Shown: positions 37,720-48,667 of the stretch, piece after piece
Position numbering within the stretch: position 1 is the stretch's first letter
Layout of the letters: each line of letters opens with the position of its first letter
Origin: Xanthobacteraceae bacterium
GTDB lineage: Bacteria > Pseudomonadota > Alphaproteobacteria > Rhizobiales > Xanthobacteraceae
Assembly (NCBI GenBank): GCA_031291445.1
Contig: JARLJA010000098.1
Coordinates: 1 to 64,000, forward strand
Length of the DNA stretch: 64,000 bases
Reading direction: 5' to 3'
Program-made: the position numbers and the translations under genes
Notes under the pieces: model-generated
Database searches by the model: none
What the model was told of the DNA's origin: nothing
Seen by the model: only the letters and a program-made list of their open reading frames with translations

Positions 37720-38759
37720 GCCGCTGCCCTCCATGCGAAATCATCGAAGGCCGCGCGCAGCGACGCGCGCACCCGGTCGGGTTGCTCCGCGGTGAGGATC
37801 TCGGAGCGCCAGCGCTGCAGGACCTCCGGCAATGCGCCGGCGGCGCTTGCCGCGACATCGAGCGCCCAGCCGAGATGCTTGCGGGCGTGGCGCAGGCCGA
37901 TCCGCACCCCATAGAGCGCGAGGATCTCCTCGTAGAGGCGGGCGACGACCGCGAACTGGGTGCCGAGTTCCGGCGCGGGCTCCCCGCCTCCGCCGTTCAG
38001 GCGGCGACCGATCTGCCCCGGCAGCCAGGGCTGGCCCTGGGCGCCGCGCCCGATCATCACCGCATCGGCGCCCGAGGCGTCGAGCGCTGCGACCGCGTCT
38101 TCGAACGAGGTGATGTCGCCGTTGACGACGAGGGGCAGCCGGGTCGCCTCGCGCACCGCGCGGACCGCCTTCCAGTCCGCGCTGCCCTTGTAGAACTGGC
38201 TGCGGGTGCGGCCGTGGACCGTGATCATGCGGATGCCGGCATTCTCCGCCCGCGCCGCCAGCGCGTCGGCGTTGCGCGAGCTGTCGTCCCAGCCCAGGCG
38301 CATCTTCAGCGTCACCGGCACGGCGACGGCCGCCACCGTGGCCTCGATCAGGGTCAGGGCATGATCGAGATCGCGCATCAGCGCCGAGCCCGACTGACCG
38401 CCGGTCACGTGGCGCGCCGGGCATCCCATGTTGATGTCGATGACGTCGGCGCCCGAGGCCTCGGCGATGCGTGCGCCCTCCGCCATCCAGTGCGCCTCGC
38501 AGCCGGCGAGCTGCACCACGTGGGGGCCCGCCCCCGTGGCCTCGCAGCGCAGTTGCGACCGCGATAATCCCTGGACCAGGTCCTCGCTCGCCGTCATCTC
38601 GGCCACCACCAGGCCGGCGCCGAATTCGGCGGCCAGGCGGCGAAATGGTACGTCGGTGACCCCCGACATCGGAGCCAGCAGCGCCCGATTCTCGACCGCG
38701 ATCGATCCGACCGTAAAGGCCGGAGATTCGGGGCGATCCGATGGGGCGGGATTGGTCAA
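37716..38759 (-). CDS. dusB: tRNA-dihydrouridine synthase DusB
   Basis: About 347 residues. [15 protein letters not shown] opens the FMN-binding TIM barrel; [20 protein letters not shown] holds the catalytic cysteine; [14 protein letters not shown] and [10 protein letters not shown] are family motifs, and [14 protein letters not shown] binds the FMN phosphate. It reduces uridine to dihydrouridine in tRNA. The start is not secure: a TTG at 38759 with AAGGG upstream fits the family length, and an ATG at 38807 would add 16 residues. It is formerly called NifR3 because of its place before ntrBC. Confidence 0.93.
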   Translation of the reverse strand: MTNPAPSDRPESPAFTVGSIAVENRALLAPMSGVTDVPFRRLAAEFGAGLVVAEMTASEDLVQGLSRSQLRCEATGAGPHVVQLAGCEAHWMAEGARIAEASGADVIDINMGCPARHVTGGQSGSALMRDLDHALTLIEATVAAVAVPVTLKMRLGWDDSSRNADALAARAENAGIRMITVHGRTRSQFYKGSADWKAVRAVREATRLPLVVNGDITSFEDAVAALDASGADAVMIGRGAQGQPWLPGQIGRRLNGGGGEPAPELGTQFAVVARLYEEILALYGVRIGLRHARKHLGWALDVAASAAGALPEVLQRWRSEILTAEQPDRVRASLRAAFDDFAWRAAA

Positions 38760-38866
38760 TGGTGACCCTTCATGTAAGCTGGGCACGCGCCCAAGGCACG
38801 GAAGCATATATTTTGAGCATCAAAAGCATATGCCTACAGTTTAGACAAGCCCCGTCAGGTTGCAAG

Positions 38867-38889
38867 TGCAATGCAATAAGTGCATTGCA
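38867..38889. promoter_or_regulatory. Inverted repeat TGCAATGCA-N5-TGCATTGCA
   Basis: A perfect 9-bp inverted repeat with a five-base spacer lies in the 260-base divergent gap between dusB and ispDF. It also contains two direct copies of TGCAATAA. Its position suggests an operator for the dusB-ntrBC operon, for ispDF, or both. I do not recognise the regulator; the sequence is not an evident NtrC or Fnr site. Confidence 0.45.
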
Positions 38890-39021
38890 ATAACGCTGAA
38901 ATGCGAGGGAATGCGGTGGGAAACATGATGTTTCCACCACGGACCGTGCTATGGGCAGCGGCGGCAGCCAGCCGCCGCCGCCCTGGTTCCCGCCCATTCA
39001 ACCGCCAACCGCCTCGAATCC

Positions 39022-40209
39022 ATGCCGAATCGCCCAACAGCCGCCGCCATCATCGTCGCCGCCGGCCGCGGCCTGCGCGCCGGTGCCGGCGGCCCGAAAC
39101 AATACCGGATGCTGGCTGGCGAAACCGTGATTGCCCGCGCCGTGTCTCCATTCTGCCGGCACGAGGGGATCGGCGTCGTTCAGCCGGTGCGCAATCCCGA
39201 TGATGCCGAGATCTTCGATCATGCGCTGCGCGGCCTGCCCTACCGCCCCGCCGTCGATGGCGGCGCCACGCGCCAGGCCTCGGTTCGCGCCGGCCTGGAG
39301 GCGCTTGCGGCGATGGAGTCTCCGCCCGACATCGTGCTGATCCACGACGCGGCGCGCCCGTTCGTCAGCGACGCGGTGATCGCCCGCGCGATTGTCGCCG
39401 CGGCCAGGAGCGGCGCCGCCATTCCGGTCGTTCCGGTGACCGACACCATCAAGCAGGTGACGGCAGCCGGCGACGTCGGGGCGACGCCGGACCGTGCCTC
39501 GCTGCGCTCGGCGCAGACGCCGCAGTCGTTTCGCTTCGACGCCATTCTCGCCGCGCATCGCCGCGCCGCGCGCGAAGGCCGCGACGACTTCACCGACGAT
39601 GCCGCGCTCGCCGAGTGGGCGGGATTGACGGTCGCAACCTTTGAAGGCGATGCTGCGAACATGAAACTCACCACGCCCGAGGATTTCGCGCGCGAGGAAG
39701 CACGGCTCGGCGCCGCGCTCGGCGATGTCCGCACCGGCACCGGTTACGACGTCCACGCGTTCGGTGAGGGCGACCACCTGATGCTGTGCGGCATCAAGGT
39801 GCCCTATCACCGCGGCTTTCTCGCCCATTCCGACGGTGACGTCGGGCTGCACGCCGCGGTGGACGCCATCCTGGGCGCGCTGGCCGACGGCGACATCGGC
39901 TCGCATTTCCCGCCGAGCGATCCGCAGTGGAAGGGCGCCGCGTCGGACAGGTTCCTCGCCTACGCCATGCGCAAGGTCGCCGACCGCGGCGGCCGCGTCG
40001 CCCATCTCGAGGTGACGATGGTGTGCGAGTCGCCGAAGATCGGGCCGCTGCGCGAGGCCATGCGGGCGCGGATCGCCGAGATCACGGGGCTGCCGGTGGG
40101 ACGCGTCGCCGTGAAGGCGACCACCAGCGAACGCCTCGGCTTCACCGGACGGCAGGAAGGCATTGCGGCGCTCGCCAGCGCGACCGTCCGCCTGCCGTGG
40201 AGCGACTAG
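39022..40209 (+). CDS. ispDF: Bifunctional IspD/IspF (MEP cytidylyltransferase and MECDP synthase)
   Basis: 395 residues. Residues 1-~230 are Isp[21 protein letters not shown] binds [13 protein letters not shown] and TVTDTIK-like segments follow (here PVTDTIKQV). Residues ~238-395 are Isp[10 protein letters not shown] with the metal ligands, [16 protein letters not shown] and [12 protein letters not shown]. The enzyme carries out the third and fifth steps of the MEP isoprenoid pathway; the fusion is typical of alphaproteobacteria. The ATG start is fixed by the family N-terminus. Confidence 0.96.
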   Translation: MPNRPTAAAIIVAAGRGLRAGAGGPKQYRMLAGETVIARAVSPFCRHEGIGVVQPVRNPDDAEIFDHALRGLPYRPAVDGGATRQASVRAGLEALAAMESPPDIVLIHDAARPFVSDAVIARAIVAAARSGAAIPVVPVTDTIKQVTAAGDVGATPDRASLRSAQTPQSFRFDAILAAHRRAAREGRDDFTDDAALAEWAGLTVATFEGDAANMKLTTPEDFAREEARLGAALGDVRTGTGYDVHAFGEGDHLMLCGIKVPYHRGFLAHSDGDVGLHAAVDAILGALADGDIGSHFPPSDPQWKGAASDRFLAYAMRKVADRGGRVAHLEVTMVCESPKIGPLREAMRARIAEITGLPVGRVAVKATTSERLGFTGRQEGIAALASATVRLPWSD

Positions 40210-40246
40210 GCGGCCGGGGAATGGAGCGCGCAGGGGGGCAACCGGA

Positions 40247-40858
40247 GTGAGTGACACGAGCGGCCGCGACACGCGGACGTTGGCACGGTCGCTCCTCGAT
40301 CTGTGCCGGATGCGCAAGCTCAAGATTGCGACGGCCGAATCCTGCACCGGCGGGCTGGTGGCCGCCGCCCTCACCGACATTCCCGGTTCGTCGGACGTGG
40401 TCGACCGCGGCTTCGTCACCTATTCCAACGAGGCCAAGCGCGCGATGCTCGGGGTCACGGCCTCGACGCTCGAGACCTTCGGGGCGGTGAGCCGGGAAAC
40501 CGCAACCGCGATGGCGGTCGGCGCGCTCGAGGCCGCCGACGTCGACCTCGCGGTCGCCATCACCGGCATCGCGGGCCCGGGCGGCGCGACGCCGGGCAAG
40601 CCGGTCGGGCTGGTCCATTTCGCCGCCGCCGCCCGCGACGGCCGCATCGTTGCGCGGGAGAAGCGCTTCGGCGCCCTGGGACGCACCGTGGTTCGCCAGC
40701 TCTCGGTGGTGGAGGCGCTGCGGCTGCTCGCCGAGCTCGCCCGCGGCCCGGGCAACGGCGCTACGCGCCCGCGCCCTGCCGTCCATAGATCGCGTCCGCG
40801 CGCCGCTCGAAAGCCGCGGCAAAGCGCTGGAACGCGGCGTCGAACATCGCGCCCATGA
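40247..40858 (+). CDS. cinA: CinA C-terminal-domain protein (nicotinamide-nucleotide amidase)
   Basis: 203 residues from the GTG at 40247, 37 bases after ispDF. The CinA C-terminal domain is complete: LKIATAESCTGGLVAAALT (catalytic Ser), VDRGFVTYSNEAK and VAITGIAGPGGATPGKPVG. It deamidates NMN in the pyridine nucleotide cycle. The recognisable domain ends near residue 165; about 38 basic residues follow (RPRPAVHRSRPRAARK) and run 98 bases into the convergent gene on the other strand. That tail is probably a recently acquired read-through. Confidence 0.88.
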   Translation: MSDTSGRDTRTLARSLLDLCRMRKLKIATAESCTGGLVAAALTDIPGSSDVVDRGFVTYSNEAKRAMLGVTASTLETFGAVSRETATAMAVGALEAADVDLAVAITGIAGPGGATPGKPVGLVHFAAAARDGRIVAREKRFGALGRTVVRQLSVVEALRLLAELARGPGNGATRPRPAVHRSRPRAARKPRQSAGTRRRTSRP

Positions 40859-41228
40859 GGGTGGCCAGCATCCGGCTCTTGAACTCGTAGCCGATGTAGA
40901 AGCCGACGACGCACGCCCGCTCGCCCTGCGGTTCGAAGGTCCAGCGATTTTCCAGGCGGCTGAACGGCCCCTGCAGGTACTCGACCAGGATCTTGAGATT
41001 GGGGCGGTCCAGCGTGACGCGGCTGGTGAAGCGCTCGCGCACCAGCTTGAACGAGACCGTCATGTCGGCGATCACGACCTCGACGCCGTCGGCGGAGGTG
41101 GTGCGCGAGCGCACCTTGATGTGCTCGCACAGCGGTACGAATTCGGGGTAGCGCTCGACGTCGGCGACGAGATCGAACATCTGCCCAGCGGCGTGGCCGA
41201 CGCGGCGCCTGTTTGAGAACTGCGGCAT
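40761..41228 (-). CDS. RatA/COQ10-like START-domain protein
   Basis: 155 residues of the polyketide-cyclase/COQ10 group. MFDLVADVERYPEFVPLCEH and GPFSRLENRWTFEP are its hallmarks. Family members are named either RatA (ribosome association toxin in E. coli) or coenzyme-Q-binding COQ10; in alphaproteobacteria with ubiquinone respiration the second role is more likely. It lies 23 bases after lipA on the same strand. Its last 98 bases overlap the tail of cinA on the opposite strand. Confidence 0.88.
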   Translation of the reverse strand: MPQFSNRRRVGHAAGQMFDLVADVERYPEFVPLCEHIKVRSRTTSADGVEVVIADMTVSFKLVRERFTSRVTLDRPNLKILVEYLQGPFSRLENRWTFEPQGERACVVGFYIGYEFKSRMLATLMGAMFDAAFQRFAAAFERRADAIYGRQGAGA

Positions 41229-41251
41229 GGATCCGGTCTCGACTTACCGCA

Positions 41252-42211
41252 TCAGCGCGCCGCGGCCGCGCGCGCCGCGCGCAGCTTGGCGAAGTCGTCG
41301 CCGGCATGGTGCGAGGAGCGCGTCAGCGGCGACGCCGACACCATCAGGAATCCCTTGGTGTAGGCGACCGCCTCATAGCCGCTAAATTCCTCGGGCGTCA
41401 CGTAGCGCATCACGGCGTGGTGCTTGCGCGTCGGCTGCAGGTACTGGCCGATAGTCAGGAAGTCGACGTCCGCGGACCGCAGGTCGTCCATGACCTGGAG
41501 CGCCTCGTGGCGCTCTTCGCCCAGGCCGACCATGATGCCCGACTTGGTGAAGATGGTGGGGTCGAGTTCCTTGACCCGCTGCAGCAGGCGGATCGAGTGG
41601 AAGTAGCGGGCGCCGGGCCGCACCGACAGATAGCGCGACGGCACCGTCTCGAGATTGTGGTTGAAGACGTCGGGGCGCGCGGCGACGACCACCTCGAGCG
41701 CGCCGTCCTTGCGAAGGAAGTCGGGCGTCAGGATCTCGATCGTGGTGGTCGGGCACAGCGCGCGCAGCGCGCGGATGGTCCGTGCGAAGTGTTCGGCGCC
41801 GCCGTCGGGGAGATCGTCGCGATCGACCGAAGTGATCACCACGTGGGCCAGCCCGAGCTTGCGGACGGCCTCCGCGACATGCTGCGGTTCACCGTCGTCC
41901 AGCTTGTCGGGCAGTCCGGTCCGCACGTTGCAGAAGGCGCAGGCGCGGGTGCAGGTGTCGCCCATGATCATGAAGGTGGCGTGCTTCTTGTCCCAGCACT
42001 CCCCGATGTTCGGGCAGCCGGCTTCCTCGCAGACCGTGACCAGACCGTTTTCGCGGACGATGTTGCGGGTGTCGGCGTAGCCGCGGGTGGTCGGCGCCCG
42101 CACCCGGATCCAGGCCGGCTTGGCCGGCGACGGCGCGTCGGGCCGCTTCGCCTTTTCCGGATGTCGCGGGCGGATGGGCTCGTCGGAGACGGTATCGATC
42201 ACAACTACCAT
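41252..42211 (-). CDS. lipA: Lipoyl synthase LipA
   Basis: 319 residues, a radical-SAM enzyme with two 4Fe-4S clusters. The auxiliary cluster cysteines are in [12 protein letters not shown] and the SAM cluster in [28 protein letters not shown] and [13 protein letters not shown] are invariant, and the C-terminal [12 protein letters not shown] contains the serine ligand. It inserts two sulphurs into octanoyl groups of the lipoyl domains. It is the first gene of a lipA-COQ10-like pair. Confidence 0.97.
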   Translation of the reverse strand: MVVVIDTVSDEPIRPRHPEKAKRPDAPSPAKPAWIRVRAPTTRGYADTRNIVRENGLVTVCEEAGCPNIGECWDKKHATFMIMGDTCTRACAFCNVRTGLPDKLDDGEPQHVAEAVRKLGLAHVVITSVDRDDLPDGGAEHFARTIRALRALCPTTTIEILTPDFLRKDGALEVVVAARPDVFNHNLETVPSRYLSVRPGARYFHSIRLLQRVKELDPTIFTKSGIMVGLGEERHEALQVMDDLRSADVDFLTIGQYLQPTRKHHAVMRYVTPEEFSGYEAVAYTKGFLMVSASPLTRSSHHAGDDFAKLRAARAAAAR

Positions 42212-42337
42212 TGAAAAACCTGCCTGGCGCAGCCTCTTACCTAGGCTTCCGAGACCGCTGCCGCAACCGGGTGCGTCATGCTACAATTCAGGTCCTGCTT
42301 ACCACAGATGGGGCGAGCACGCCCCCCTCCCCGGCAC

Positions 42338-42934
42338 ATGGCCCCACCGAAAAATCCACCGGCCCGCGGTCGCGCCCTGACGCGGAGCTTCTTCGACCGC
42401 AGCGTTCATACCGTCGCGCCCGACCTGATCGGCGCCACGTTCCTGGTCGACGGGGTCGGCGGCGTCATCGTCGAGGTCGAGGCCTATCATCACACCGAGC
42501 CGGCGGCCCATTCGTACGGCGGCCGGACCCCGCGCAACGCGGTCATGTTCGGTCCCGCCGGCTACGTCTATGTCTACCGGTCCTACGGCATCCACTGGTG
42601 CGTCAATTTCGTGTGCGAGCAGGCCGGCTCCGCCAGCGCGGTCCTGATCCGGGCGATCGAGCCGCGCTACGGGCTTGCCGCCATGCGCCGCCGCCGCGGC
42701 CTCGCCGCCGACGTCGCGCTGTGCTCGGGCCCCGGCAAGCTGTGCGAAGCGCTCGCAATCACCGACAAGCTCAACGGCGCCGCCCTCGACCGCGCGCCGA
42801 TCAGGCTGTTGGCGCGCGAACAGGAGCCCGACATCGTCTGCGGCGTCCGCATCGGCATCACCAAGGCTGCCGAACTGCCCTGGCGCTACGGCCTGAAAGG
42901 ATCGCGGTTTCTCAGCAAGCCGTTTCGCGACTGA
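42338..42934 (+). CDS. 3-methyladenine DNA glycosylase (AAG/MPG type)
   Basis: 198 residues. [29 protein letters not shown] carries the catalytic glutamate of the AAG family, followed by [16 protein letters not shown] and [13 protein letters not shown]. It removes alkylated purines as the first step of base-excision repair. The ATG at 42338 is chosen because the family begins shortly after; an upstream ATG at 42278 is possible, and neither has a strong ribosome site. It converges on valS with only 24 bases between stops. Confidence 0.92.
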   Translation: MAPPKNPPARGRALTRSFFDRSVHTVAPDLIGATFLVDGVGGVIVEVEAYHHTEPAAHSYGGRTPRNAVMFGPAGYVYVYRSYGIHWCVNFVCEQAGSASAVLIRAIEPRYGLAAMRRRRGLAADVALCSGPGKLCEALAITDKLNGAALDRAPIRLLAREQEPDIVCGVRIGITKAAELPWRYGLKGSRFLSKPFRD

Positions 42935-42958
42935 CGCCGCGGCAGCGCCGCCGACCGC

Positions 42959-45826
42959 TCAGGCCGCACTCTTCAATCGTTCGAGCGCTTCGAGGATCTT
43001 CGCCTTGCGGGCTTCCGCCTCCTCGCGCTTGTCGCGTTGTTCGTCGACGACCTCCTCGGGCGCGCGGGCCATGAAATCGGCGTTGCCGAGCTTGGCGTCG
43101 ACGCGTTTGATGTCGGCCTCGACCTTGGCGAGTTCCTTGTCGAGCCGTGCCTTTTCCGCGGCAAGGTCGACCACCCCCTTGAGCGGCAGTGCCGCCACTT
43201 CGCCGCGCACCAGCAGCTGGACGGCGCCCTGCGGCACGCGATCGGCTTGCGTGACCTCGGCGACCCGGGCCAGTCTGCGGATGACGCTGTCCCAGCGCGC
43301 GGCGCGCGCGGTGGTCTCGGCCGAGTGGGCCACCAGCAACAGGGGCGTGAGCGTTGCCGGCGCGATGTTCATCTCGGCGCGCAGCGAGCGAATCGCGGTG
43401 ATGAGATCCACGACCCAGCCGATTTCGGCCTCCGCGGCATCGTCGCGCAGGTCGTCCATCGAATCGCCGCTCTGCACGACCGGCATCATTGCGCCCGCGA
43501 AGTCGGGGCCGATGCCGACCTCCGCAGGCATGACGACGACGTCGTTGATCGTGAGCGGCCACGGGGTCAGCGCCAGCAGGGCCTCGCGCGTGCCCGTCAC
43601 CGCCCACAGCTCCTCGGTGATGAACGGCATGAACGGATGGAGCAGCTTGAGGATTTCATCGCGCGCCCAGGCGACCATCGCCCGGGTCTCGGCCTTGGCG
43701 GGCCCGTCGTCGCCGGTGAGCACCGGCTTGGCCAGTTCGAGATACCAGTCGCAATAGACGTTCCAGACGAAGCGATAGATCGCGCTCGCGGCGTCGTTGA
43801 ACCGGTAGGCTTCGATCGCGGCCGTGACCTCGCGCGCGGCGTTGGCGGTCTCGTGGGCGATCCAGCGGTTCAGCGTCTGGGCTGCCTTGGCGGGATTGAA
43901 ATCCGGCGGCAACGCGCACTCGTTCATCTCGGCGAAACGCGCCGCATTCCACAGCTTGGTCGCGAAGTTGCGGTAGCCTTCGACGCGCTGGGTGGCGAGC
44001 TTGATGTCGCGGCCCTGCGCGGCCATGGCGGCCAGCGTGAAGCGCAGGGCGTCGGCGCCGTAGTCGTCGATCAGGTGCAGCGGGTCGATGACGTTGCCTT
44101 TCGACTTCGACATCTTGGCGCCCTTCTCGTCGCGGACGAGCGCGTGGATGTAGACCGTCGGGAACGGAACGTCGCCCATGAAATGCAGGCCCATCATCAT
44201 CATCCGGGCCACCCAGAAGAAGATGATGTCGAAGCCGGTGACCAGCACGTCGGTCGGATAGTAGCGGTCGACGTCGGCGGTGCTGTCCGGCCACCCCAGC
44301 GTCGAAAACGGCCACAACGCCGAGGAGAACCAGGTGTCGAGCACATCCTCGTCGCGGGTGATGAAGCCCTCGCGCTTGGCCGGGTCGAGCGCCATGTCGT
44401 GGCCCTGCTCGGCGGTGATGACCTCCTGCTCGGCGTAGTAGCCGAGCGCCTTGGCGACCGCCTCTTCCTCGGTCTCGGCGACGAACACCTTGCCGTCCGG
44501 CCCGTACCACGCCGGAATCTGGTGGCCCCACCACAGCTGGCGCGAGATGCACCAGGGCTGGATGTTTTCCATCCAGTCGAAATAGGTCTTTTCCCAGTTC
44601 CTGGGGACGAACGCGGTGGCGCCCGAACGCACCGCCTCGATGGCCGGCTGCGCCAGGGTCTTGGCGTCGACGTACCACTGGTCGGTCAGGTAGGGCTCGA
44701 TCACCACGCCCGAGCGATCGCCGTGGGGCACCATGTGGGTGTTCGGCTCGATCTTCTCGAGGAAGCCGAAATCGCTGAGGCGGGCGACCAGGAGCTTGCG
44801 CGCCGCGAAGCGCTCCATGCCCTCGAGCTCCTCCGCCAGGGCCGAGGCACCTTCGGGAAGCCCGTGCAGATAGGCTGAATTGTCGACCAGCGACAGCCGT
44901 GCCTCCTGGTCGAGAACGCTGATCTGGTCCAGGCCGTGGCGTCGGCCGACCTCGAAGTCGTTGAAGTCGTGGGCCGGCGTGATCTTGACCGCGCCGCTGC
45001 CCTTCTCCGGGTCCGAATAGGTGTCGGCGACGATGGGAATGCGGCGGCCGACCAGCGGCAGGATGACGTGCTTGCCGACCAGGTGGCGGTAGCGTTCGTC
45101 ATCGGGATGCACGGCGACCGCGCTGTCGCCGAGCATGGTCTCGGGACGGGTCGTCGCCACCACGATGAAGCTCGCGGGATCTTCGGGATCGAAGGTGTGC
45201 CCTTCCAGCGGATAGCGCAGGTGCCACAGGCTGCCCTTGACCTCGATCTGCTGCACCTCGAGGTCCGAGATTGCCGTCAGCAGCTTGGGATCCCAGTTGA
45301 CGAGCCGCTTGTCCTTGTAGATCAGGCCCTGGCGGTGCAGTTCGACGAAGACCTTGACGACGGCACGCGACAGGCCCTCGTCCATGGTGAAGCGCTCGCG
45401 CGACCAGTCGCACGACGCGCCGAGCCGCTTGAGCTGGTGGATGATGGTGCCGCCCGACTCCGCCTTCCACTGCCAGACGCGATCGAGGAATTTGGCCCGG
45501 CCGATCTCGCGTCGACCGGGCTCCTGACGTTCCATCAGCTGGCGCTCGACCACCATCTGGGTCGCGATTCCGGCATGATCGGTGCCCGGCTGCCAGAGCA
45601 CGTCGCGGCCGCGCATCCGCTCGAAGCGGCACAGCACGTCCTGCAGCGTGTTGTTGAGGGCGTGGCCCATGTGGAGCGAGCCGGTCACGTTGGGTGGCGG
45701 AATCACGATCGTGTAGGGCCTGGCGTCCTTGCGGTCGGGCCGCCCGGCCCTGAAGGCCCCGGCCTGCTCCCAGGCCTGGGAAATGCGTCCTTCGATTTCA
45801 CCGGGCTGGTAGGTCTTCTCGATCAT
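42959..45826 (-). CDS. valS: Valyl-tRNA synthetase
   Basis: 955 residues, a class I synthetase. The HIGH-type motif is [13 protein letters not shown] (ending about residue 55) and the KMSKS loop is [14 protein letters not shown] near residue 570. The editing domain includes [19 protein letters not shown]. The C-terminal coiled coil ([19 protein letters not shown] and on) is present, so the protein is full length. The start at 45826 (MIEKTYQP) matches relatives; four codons more (45838) are possible. The 284 bases to popZ hold no gene. Confidence 0.97.
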   Translation of the reverse strand: MIEKTYQPGEIEGRISQAWEQAGAFRAGRPDRKDARPYTIVIPPPNVTGSLHMGHALNNTLQDVLCRFERMRGRDVLWQPGTDHAGIATQMVVERQLMERQEPGRREIGRAKFLDRVWQWKAESGGTIIHQLKRLGASCDWSRERFTMDEGLSRAVVKVFVELHRQGLIYKDKRLVNWDPKLLTAISDLEVQQIEVKGSLWHLRYPLEGHTFDPEDPASFIVVATTRPETMLGDSAVAVHPDDERYRHLVGKHVILPLVGRRIPIVADTYSDPEKGSGAVKITPAHDFNDFEVGRRHGLDQISVLDQEARLSLVDNSAYLHGLPEGASALAEELEGMERFAARKLLVARLSDFGFLEKIEPNTHMVPHGDRSGVVIEPYLTDQWYVDAKTLAQPAIEAVRSGATAFVPRNWEKTYFDWMENIQPWCISRQLWWGHQIPAWYGPDGKVFVAETEEEAVAKALGYYAEQEVITAEQGHDMALDPAKREGFITRDEDVLDTWFSSALWPFSTLGWPDSTADVDRYYPTDVLVTGFDIIFFWVARMMMMGLHFMGDVPFPTVYIHALVRDEKGAKMSKSKGNVIDPLHLIDDYGADALRFTLAAMAAQGRDIKLATQRVEGYRNFATKLWNAARFAEMNECALPPDFNPAKAAQTLNRWIAHETANAAREVTAAIEAYRFNDAASAIYRFVWNVYCDWYLELAKPVLTGDDGPAKAETRAMVAWARDEILKLLHPFMPFITEELWAVTGTREALLALTPWPLTINDVVVMPAEVGIGPDFAGAMMPVVQSGDSMDDLRDDAAEAEIGWVVDLITAIRSLRAEMNIAPATLTPLLLVAHSAETTARAARWDSVIRRLARVAEVTQADRVPQGAVQLLVRGEVAALPLKGVVDLAAEKARLDKELAKVEADIKRVDAKLGNADFMARAPEEVVDEQRDKREEAEARKAKILEALERLKSAA

Positions 45827-46110
45827 GGCAACTGTCATTCGCTGTTGGACCAGCATGAGCCGCTGGCGATGATGGCGGTCAGGTGGCCGCGACGCCGCCC
45901 GGAGCCACCTGCGCTCGTCGGAGGACGTCCCCGCCCGGCAACACCGGAAGCTTCCCCGAAACGTTGCGGTGGCCATGGCGCAGGCAACGCGGCGCGTTCG
46001 CGCCCTAAAAGCGCGCCCGCCGGGTCGGTGTCAACACGGCACCGCCCCTTAGCAGAAAACAGGGATTGATTGTACGTCGCGGGAGGTCAAAGGTTGGCCG
46101 CTGCCCGGGG

Positions 46111-46833
46111 TCAGCGGCCGCGCGATACCCGTTCGATTTCGGCACGAACGATGCGCTCGACCATGTTGGGCAGGTTGTCGTCGATCCATGCCTTCAGCAT
46201 CGGCCGCAGCATCTCCTTGACCAGGTCCTCGAGCGTGCGCGCGTTCTGGCTGAGCACGGTATTAGCCAGCGAGTTGAAGGCCGATTCGACCGACGTCATG
46301 GTGGTTTGCGACATCAGCGGCCGTGCCGGCGGCGCTTCGGCTTCCGCGAAGGACGGCGGTTCGATCGGCGGGGTCTGGTAGGATCGCGCGGCGGGGCGCG
46401 GCTCGGAGAACTCAAGGTCGTCCGGCGGCTCGACCTGCTGAAACGCCCGCGCCGGCTTCGCCGGCGGCGGAGGTGGCTCCGGAATCGCCATCTGTTCGGT
46501 CAATTCGAAGATGTCGGCGGCGGGCTCCGGCTCTGGCTCTGGCTCCGACGGCGGAGCCGCGGGCGCTGGGGCGGGGGTATCGAACTCCGCCAACATGGCG
46601 TCGATCTCATCCTGGCTGTTCTTGGCAGCCGGGGCCGGTGTCGGTGGCGGAGGTGGTGCAGGCTGCGGTGCCGGGCGCGGCGCGGCCTTGGCCGGCGGTG
46701 GCGCCGGAGCGGCCTTGGCCGGTTCGGGAGCGACCTGCGTTGCCGGCTTGGTCTCGTCGTCAGCGATGATACGCCTGATCGACGCCAGGATCTCCTCCAT
46801 CGAGGGCTCCTGCGCCTTTGCCGGTTGCGTCAT
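46111..46833 (-). CDS. popZ: Cell-pole organising protein PopZ (DUF2497)
   Basis: 240 residues in three parts typical of PopZ: a short conserved N-terminal helix (PSMEEILASIRRIIADD), a long proline/glutamate-rich disordered middle (about 35-150), and a conserved helical C-terminus (residues ~180-240, LEDLVKEMLRPMLKAWIDDN). PopZ self-assembles at the pole and tethers the chromosome origin through ParB. GGAG lies six bases before the ATG at 46833. It lies between valS and tolC, a conserved order in the group. Confidence 0.93.
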   Translation of the reverse strand: MTQPAKAQEPSMEEILASIRRIIADDETKPATQVAPEPAKAAPAPPPAKAAPRPAPQPAPPPPPTPAPAAKNSQDEIDAMLAEFDTPAPAPAAPPSEPEPEPEPAADIFELTEQMAIPEPPPPPAKPARAFQQVEPPDDLEFSEPRPAARSYQTPPIEPPSFAEAEAPPARPLMSQTTMTSVESAFNSLANTVLSQNARTLEDLVKEMLRPMLKAWIDDNLPNMVERIVRAEIERVSRGR

Positions 46834-47040
46834 CGCGAACTCCACATCACCGCGCCTTGTCGAAGCGTCCACCCGGCGGGATTCATTTCGTGATCTTGCG
46901 ATCGCAGCGTGCCGGTGCCGGCACGAATCGCTTCACGCCCTTCAATGAAGGTATGTCAGGCCAACAAATGAATGCAAGCAAAGGCCTGTGGACACAGCCG
47001 ATTCGCCACAACGCGGTTGTGGGGATCGGCGGTGCCGGCG

Positions 47041-48465
47041 CTACTGACCGTCGGGCGTGCGCACGCCGATCCAGCTGTCGCGCACCTGCTGGTAGTGCAC
47101 CATGGGATCGTAGACGGTGGTGCTGAGCTTGAGAACCTGCGGTTCCAGCCGCCCCACGGCGTTCAGCGTGCTGTAGGACGCGACCACGCGATCGTGCTGC
47201 GCGGTGACCAGCGCGACGCGGGCATTGACCAGCGCCTGCTGGGCGTTGAGGACGTCGAGCGTGGTGCGCTGTCCGACGCGGGCTTCCTCGCGCACGCCGT
47301 TGAGCGCGGTCTCCGACGCCGTCACCTGTGCCTGGGCCGACGACACCTGGGCCTTGGTGGCCTGCAGCTGGCCCCATGCCTGGGAGACGGTCGCGCGCGT
47401 CTGGTCGCGCACCTGTTCGAGATTGAGACGCTGCTGCGCCAGCGTTTCCTTGGACTGCCGGATCAAGGAATATTCGGCGCCGCCCTGGTAGATCGGCACC
47501 GACAGCTGGGCGACCGCGGAGGCGGTGAAGGCGCTAGGGGTCGAGAGATTGGACTCGTTGGCCTGCTGCACCTGTCCCTGCAACGTGACCGTGGGAAACA
47601 GCGCGCCCTCGGCGACCTTGACCTGCAGGTGACTGACGTCGATGCCGAACATCGCCGCGCTGACGTTGGGATTTTCCATCAGGCCGACATCGATGGCGCG
47701 CGGCAGGGTCGGCGGCAGATACCGATCGACCGGCGACGCCGCCTCGAGATTGACCGGATCGTTGCCGATGATGCGGCGGAAGTTGGCGCGGGTGGCGACA
47801 AGGTTGGCCTCAGCGGTCAATTCCTGCGTGCGGCCGGCGGCGAGCTGCGCCTCCGACTGGGCGACGTCGGTGCGCGTCACCTCGCCGACGTTGAAACGGT
47901 CCTGGGTCTGCTTCAGCGTCTGTTCGAGCACGCGGACGTTGCTGCGCTGGACCTCGACGATCGCGGCGTCACGCAGGAAATCCATGTAGATGGTCGCGGC
48001 CGCCAGCAGCACCGACTGCTCGAGCACCCGCAGACCCTCACGCGCGGCCGATACCTGGCTCTCGGCGGCGCGGGTCCGGTTGGCGGTCTGCTGGCCGTTG
48101 TAGAGGGTTTGCGTGATCGTGCCGGTGGCTGTGCGCGGCGCGTCGACGCCGTACACGCCGACCCGCGCGAAGTTTCCTGGTGAAATCGGCGTGATGCTCT
48201 GTACAGCACCATATTGGCTGCCCGCCGTGACCGCGACCGACACCTTCGGTCGATAGCCGGACAGGGCTTGGGGAACGTTTTCGTCGGTGACGCGCACCGA
48301 GGCGCGCTGTGCGTTGAGCTGCGGATTGTCCTGGTAGGCGCGAACCAAAGCGGCTTCCATCGTGTCCGCCAACACCGGCGCGACAACGCCCTGGGCAATC
48401 AGGAGCGCCGTAACCGCAGCTCCAGTGGCAAGCTTCAGACGACGCATTCCCGATTTTCCATTCAT
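47041..48465 (-). CDS. tolC: TolC-family outer-membrane efflux channel
   Basis: 474 residues; E. coli TolC has 493. A signal peptide (RRLKLATGAAVTALLIA, cleaved after about LAD) precedes two outer-membrane-efflux repeats: TLYNGQQTANRTRAAESQV in the first half and SVPIYQGGAEYSLIRQSKE in the second, both followed by long helical stretches that make the periplasmic tunnel. Ends TVYDPMVHYQQVRDSWIG, as in alphaproteobacterial TolC. The ATG at 48465 is followed by the signal peptide; longer in-frame starts lack one. It works with inner-membrane pumps encoded elsewhere. Confidence 0.94.
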   Translation of the reverse strand: MNGKSGMRRLKLATGAAVTALLIAQGVVAPVLADTMEAALVRAYQDNPQLNAQRASVRVTDENVPQALSGYRPKVSVAVTAGSQYGAVQSITPISPGNFARVGVYGVDAPRTATGTITQTLYNGQQTANRTRAAESQVSAAREGLRVLEQSVLLAAATIYMDFLRDAAIVEVQRSNVRVLEQTLKQTQDRFNVGEVTRTDVAQSEAQLAAGRTQELTAEANLVATRANFRRIIGNDPVNLEAASPVDRYLPPTLPRAIDVGLMENPNVSAAMFGIDVSHLQVKVAEGALFPTVTLQGQVQQANESNLSTPSAFTASAVAQLSVPIYQGGAEYSLIRQSKETLAQQRLNLEQVRDQTRATVSQAWGQLQATKAQVSSAQAQVTASETALNGVREEARVGQRTTLDVLNAQQALVNARVALVTAQHDRVVASYSTLNAVGRLEPQVLKLSTTVYDPMVHYQQVRDSWIGVRTPDGQ

Positions 48466-48667
48466 TCTCGTGCCGACTCCAAAACCGCTCGCCAGTCCAC
48501 AGGTGTGCCGGGAGTGAGGTCTGTCATCGCAGTTCATACTTTCGTCGGACCAACATAGAGTGCGTCGCAAGGGGACGAAATCCCCAACCGGAACCTGTCA
48601 CCGGAAACTTTCTGGCTGGGGCAAACGGGCCACACTTTTGAAATTAAACGGCAATCGAAGTGCGCCC

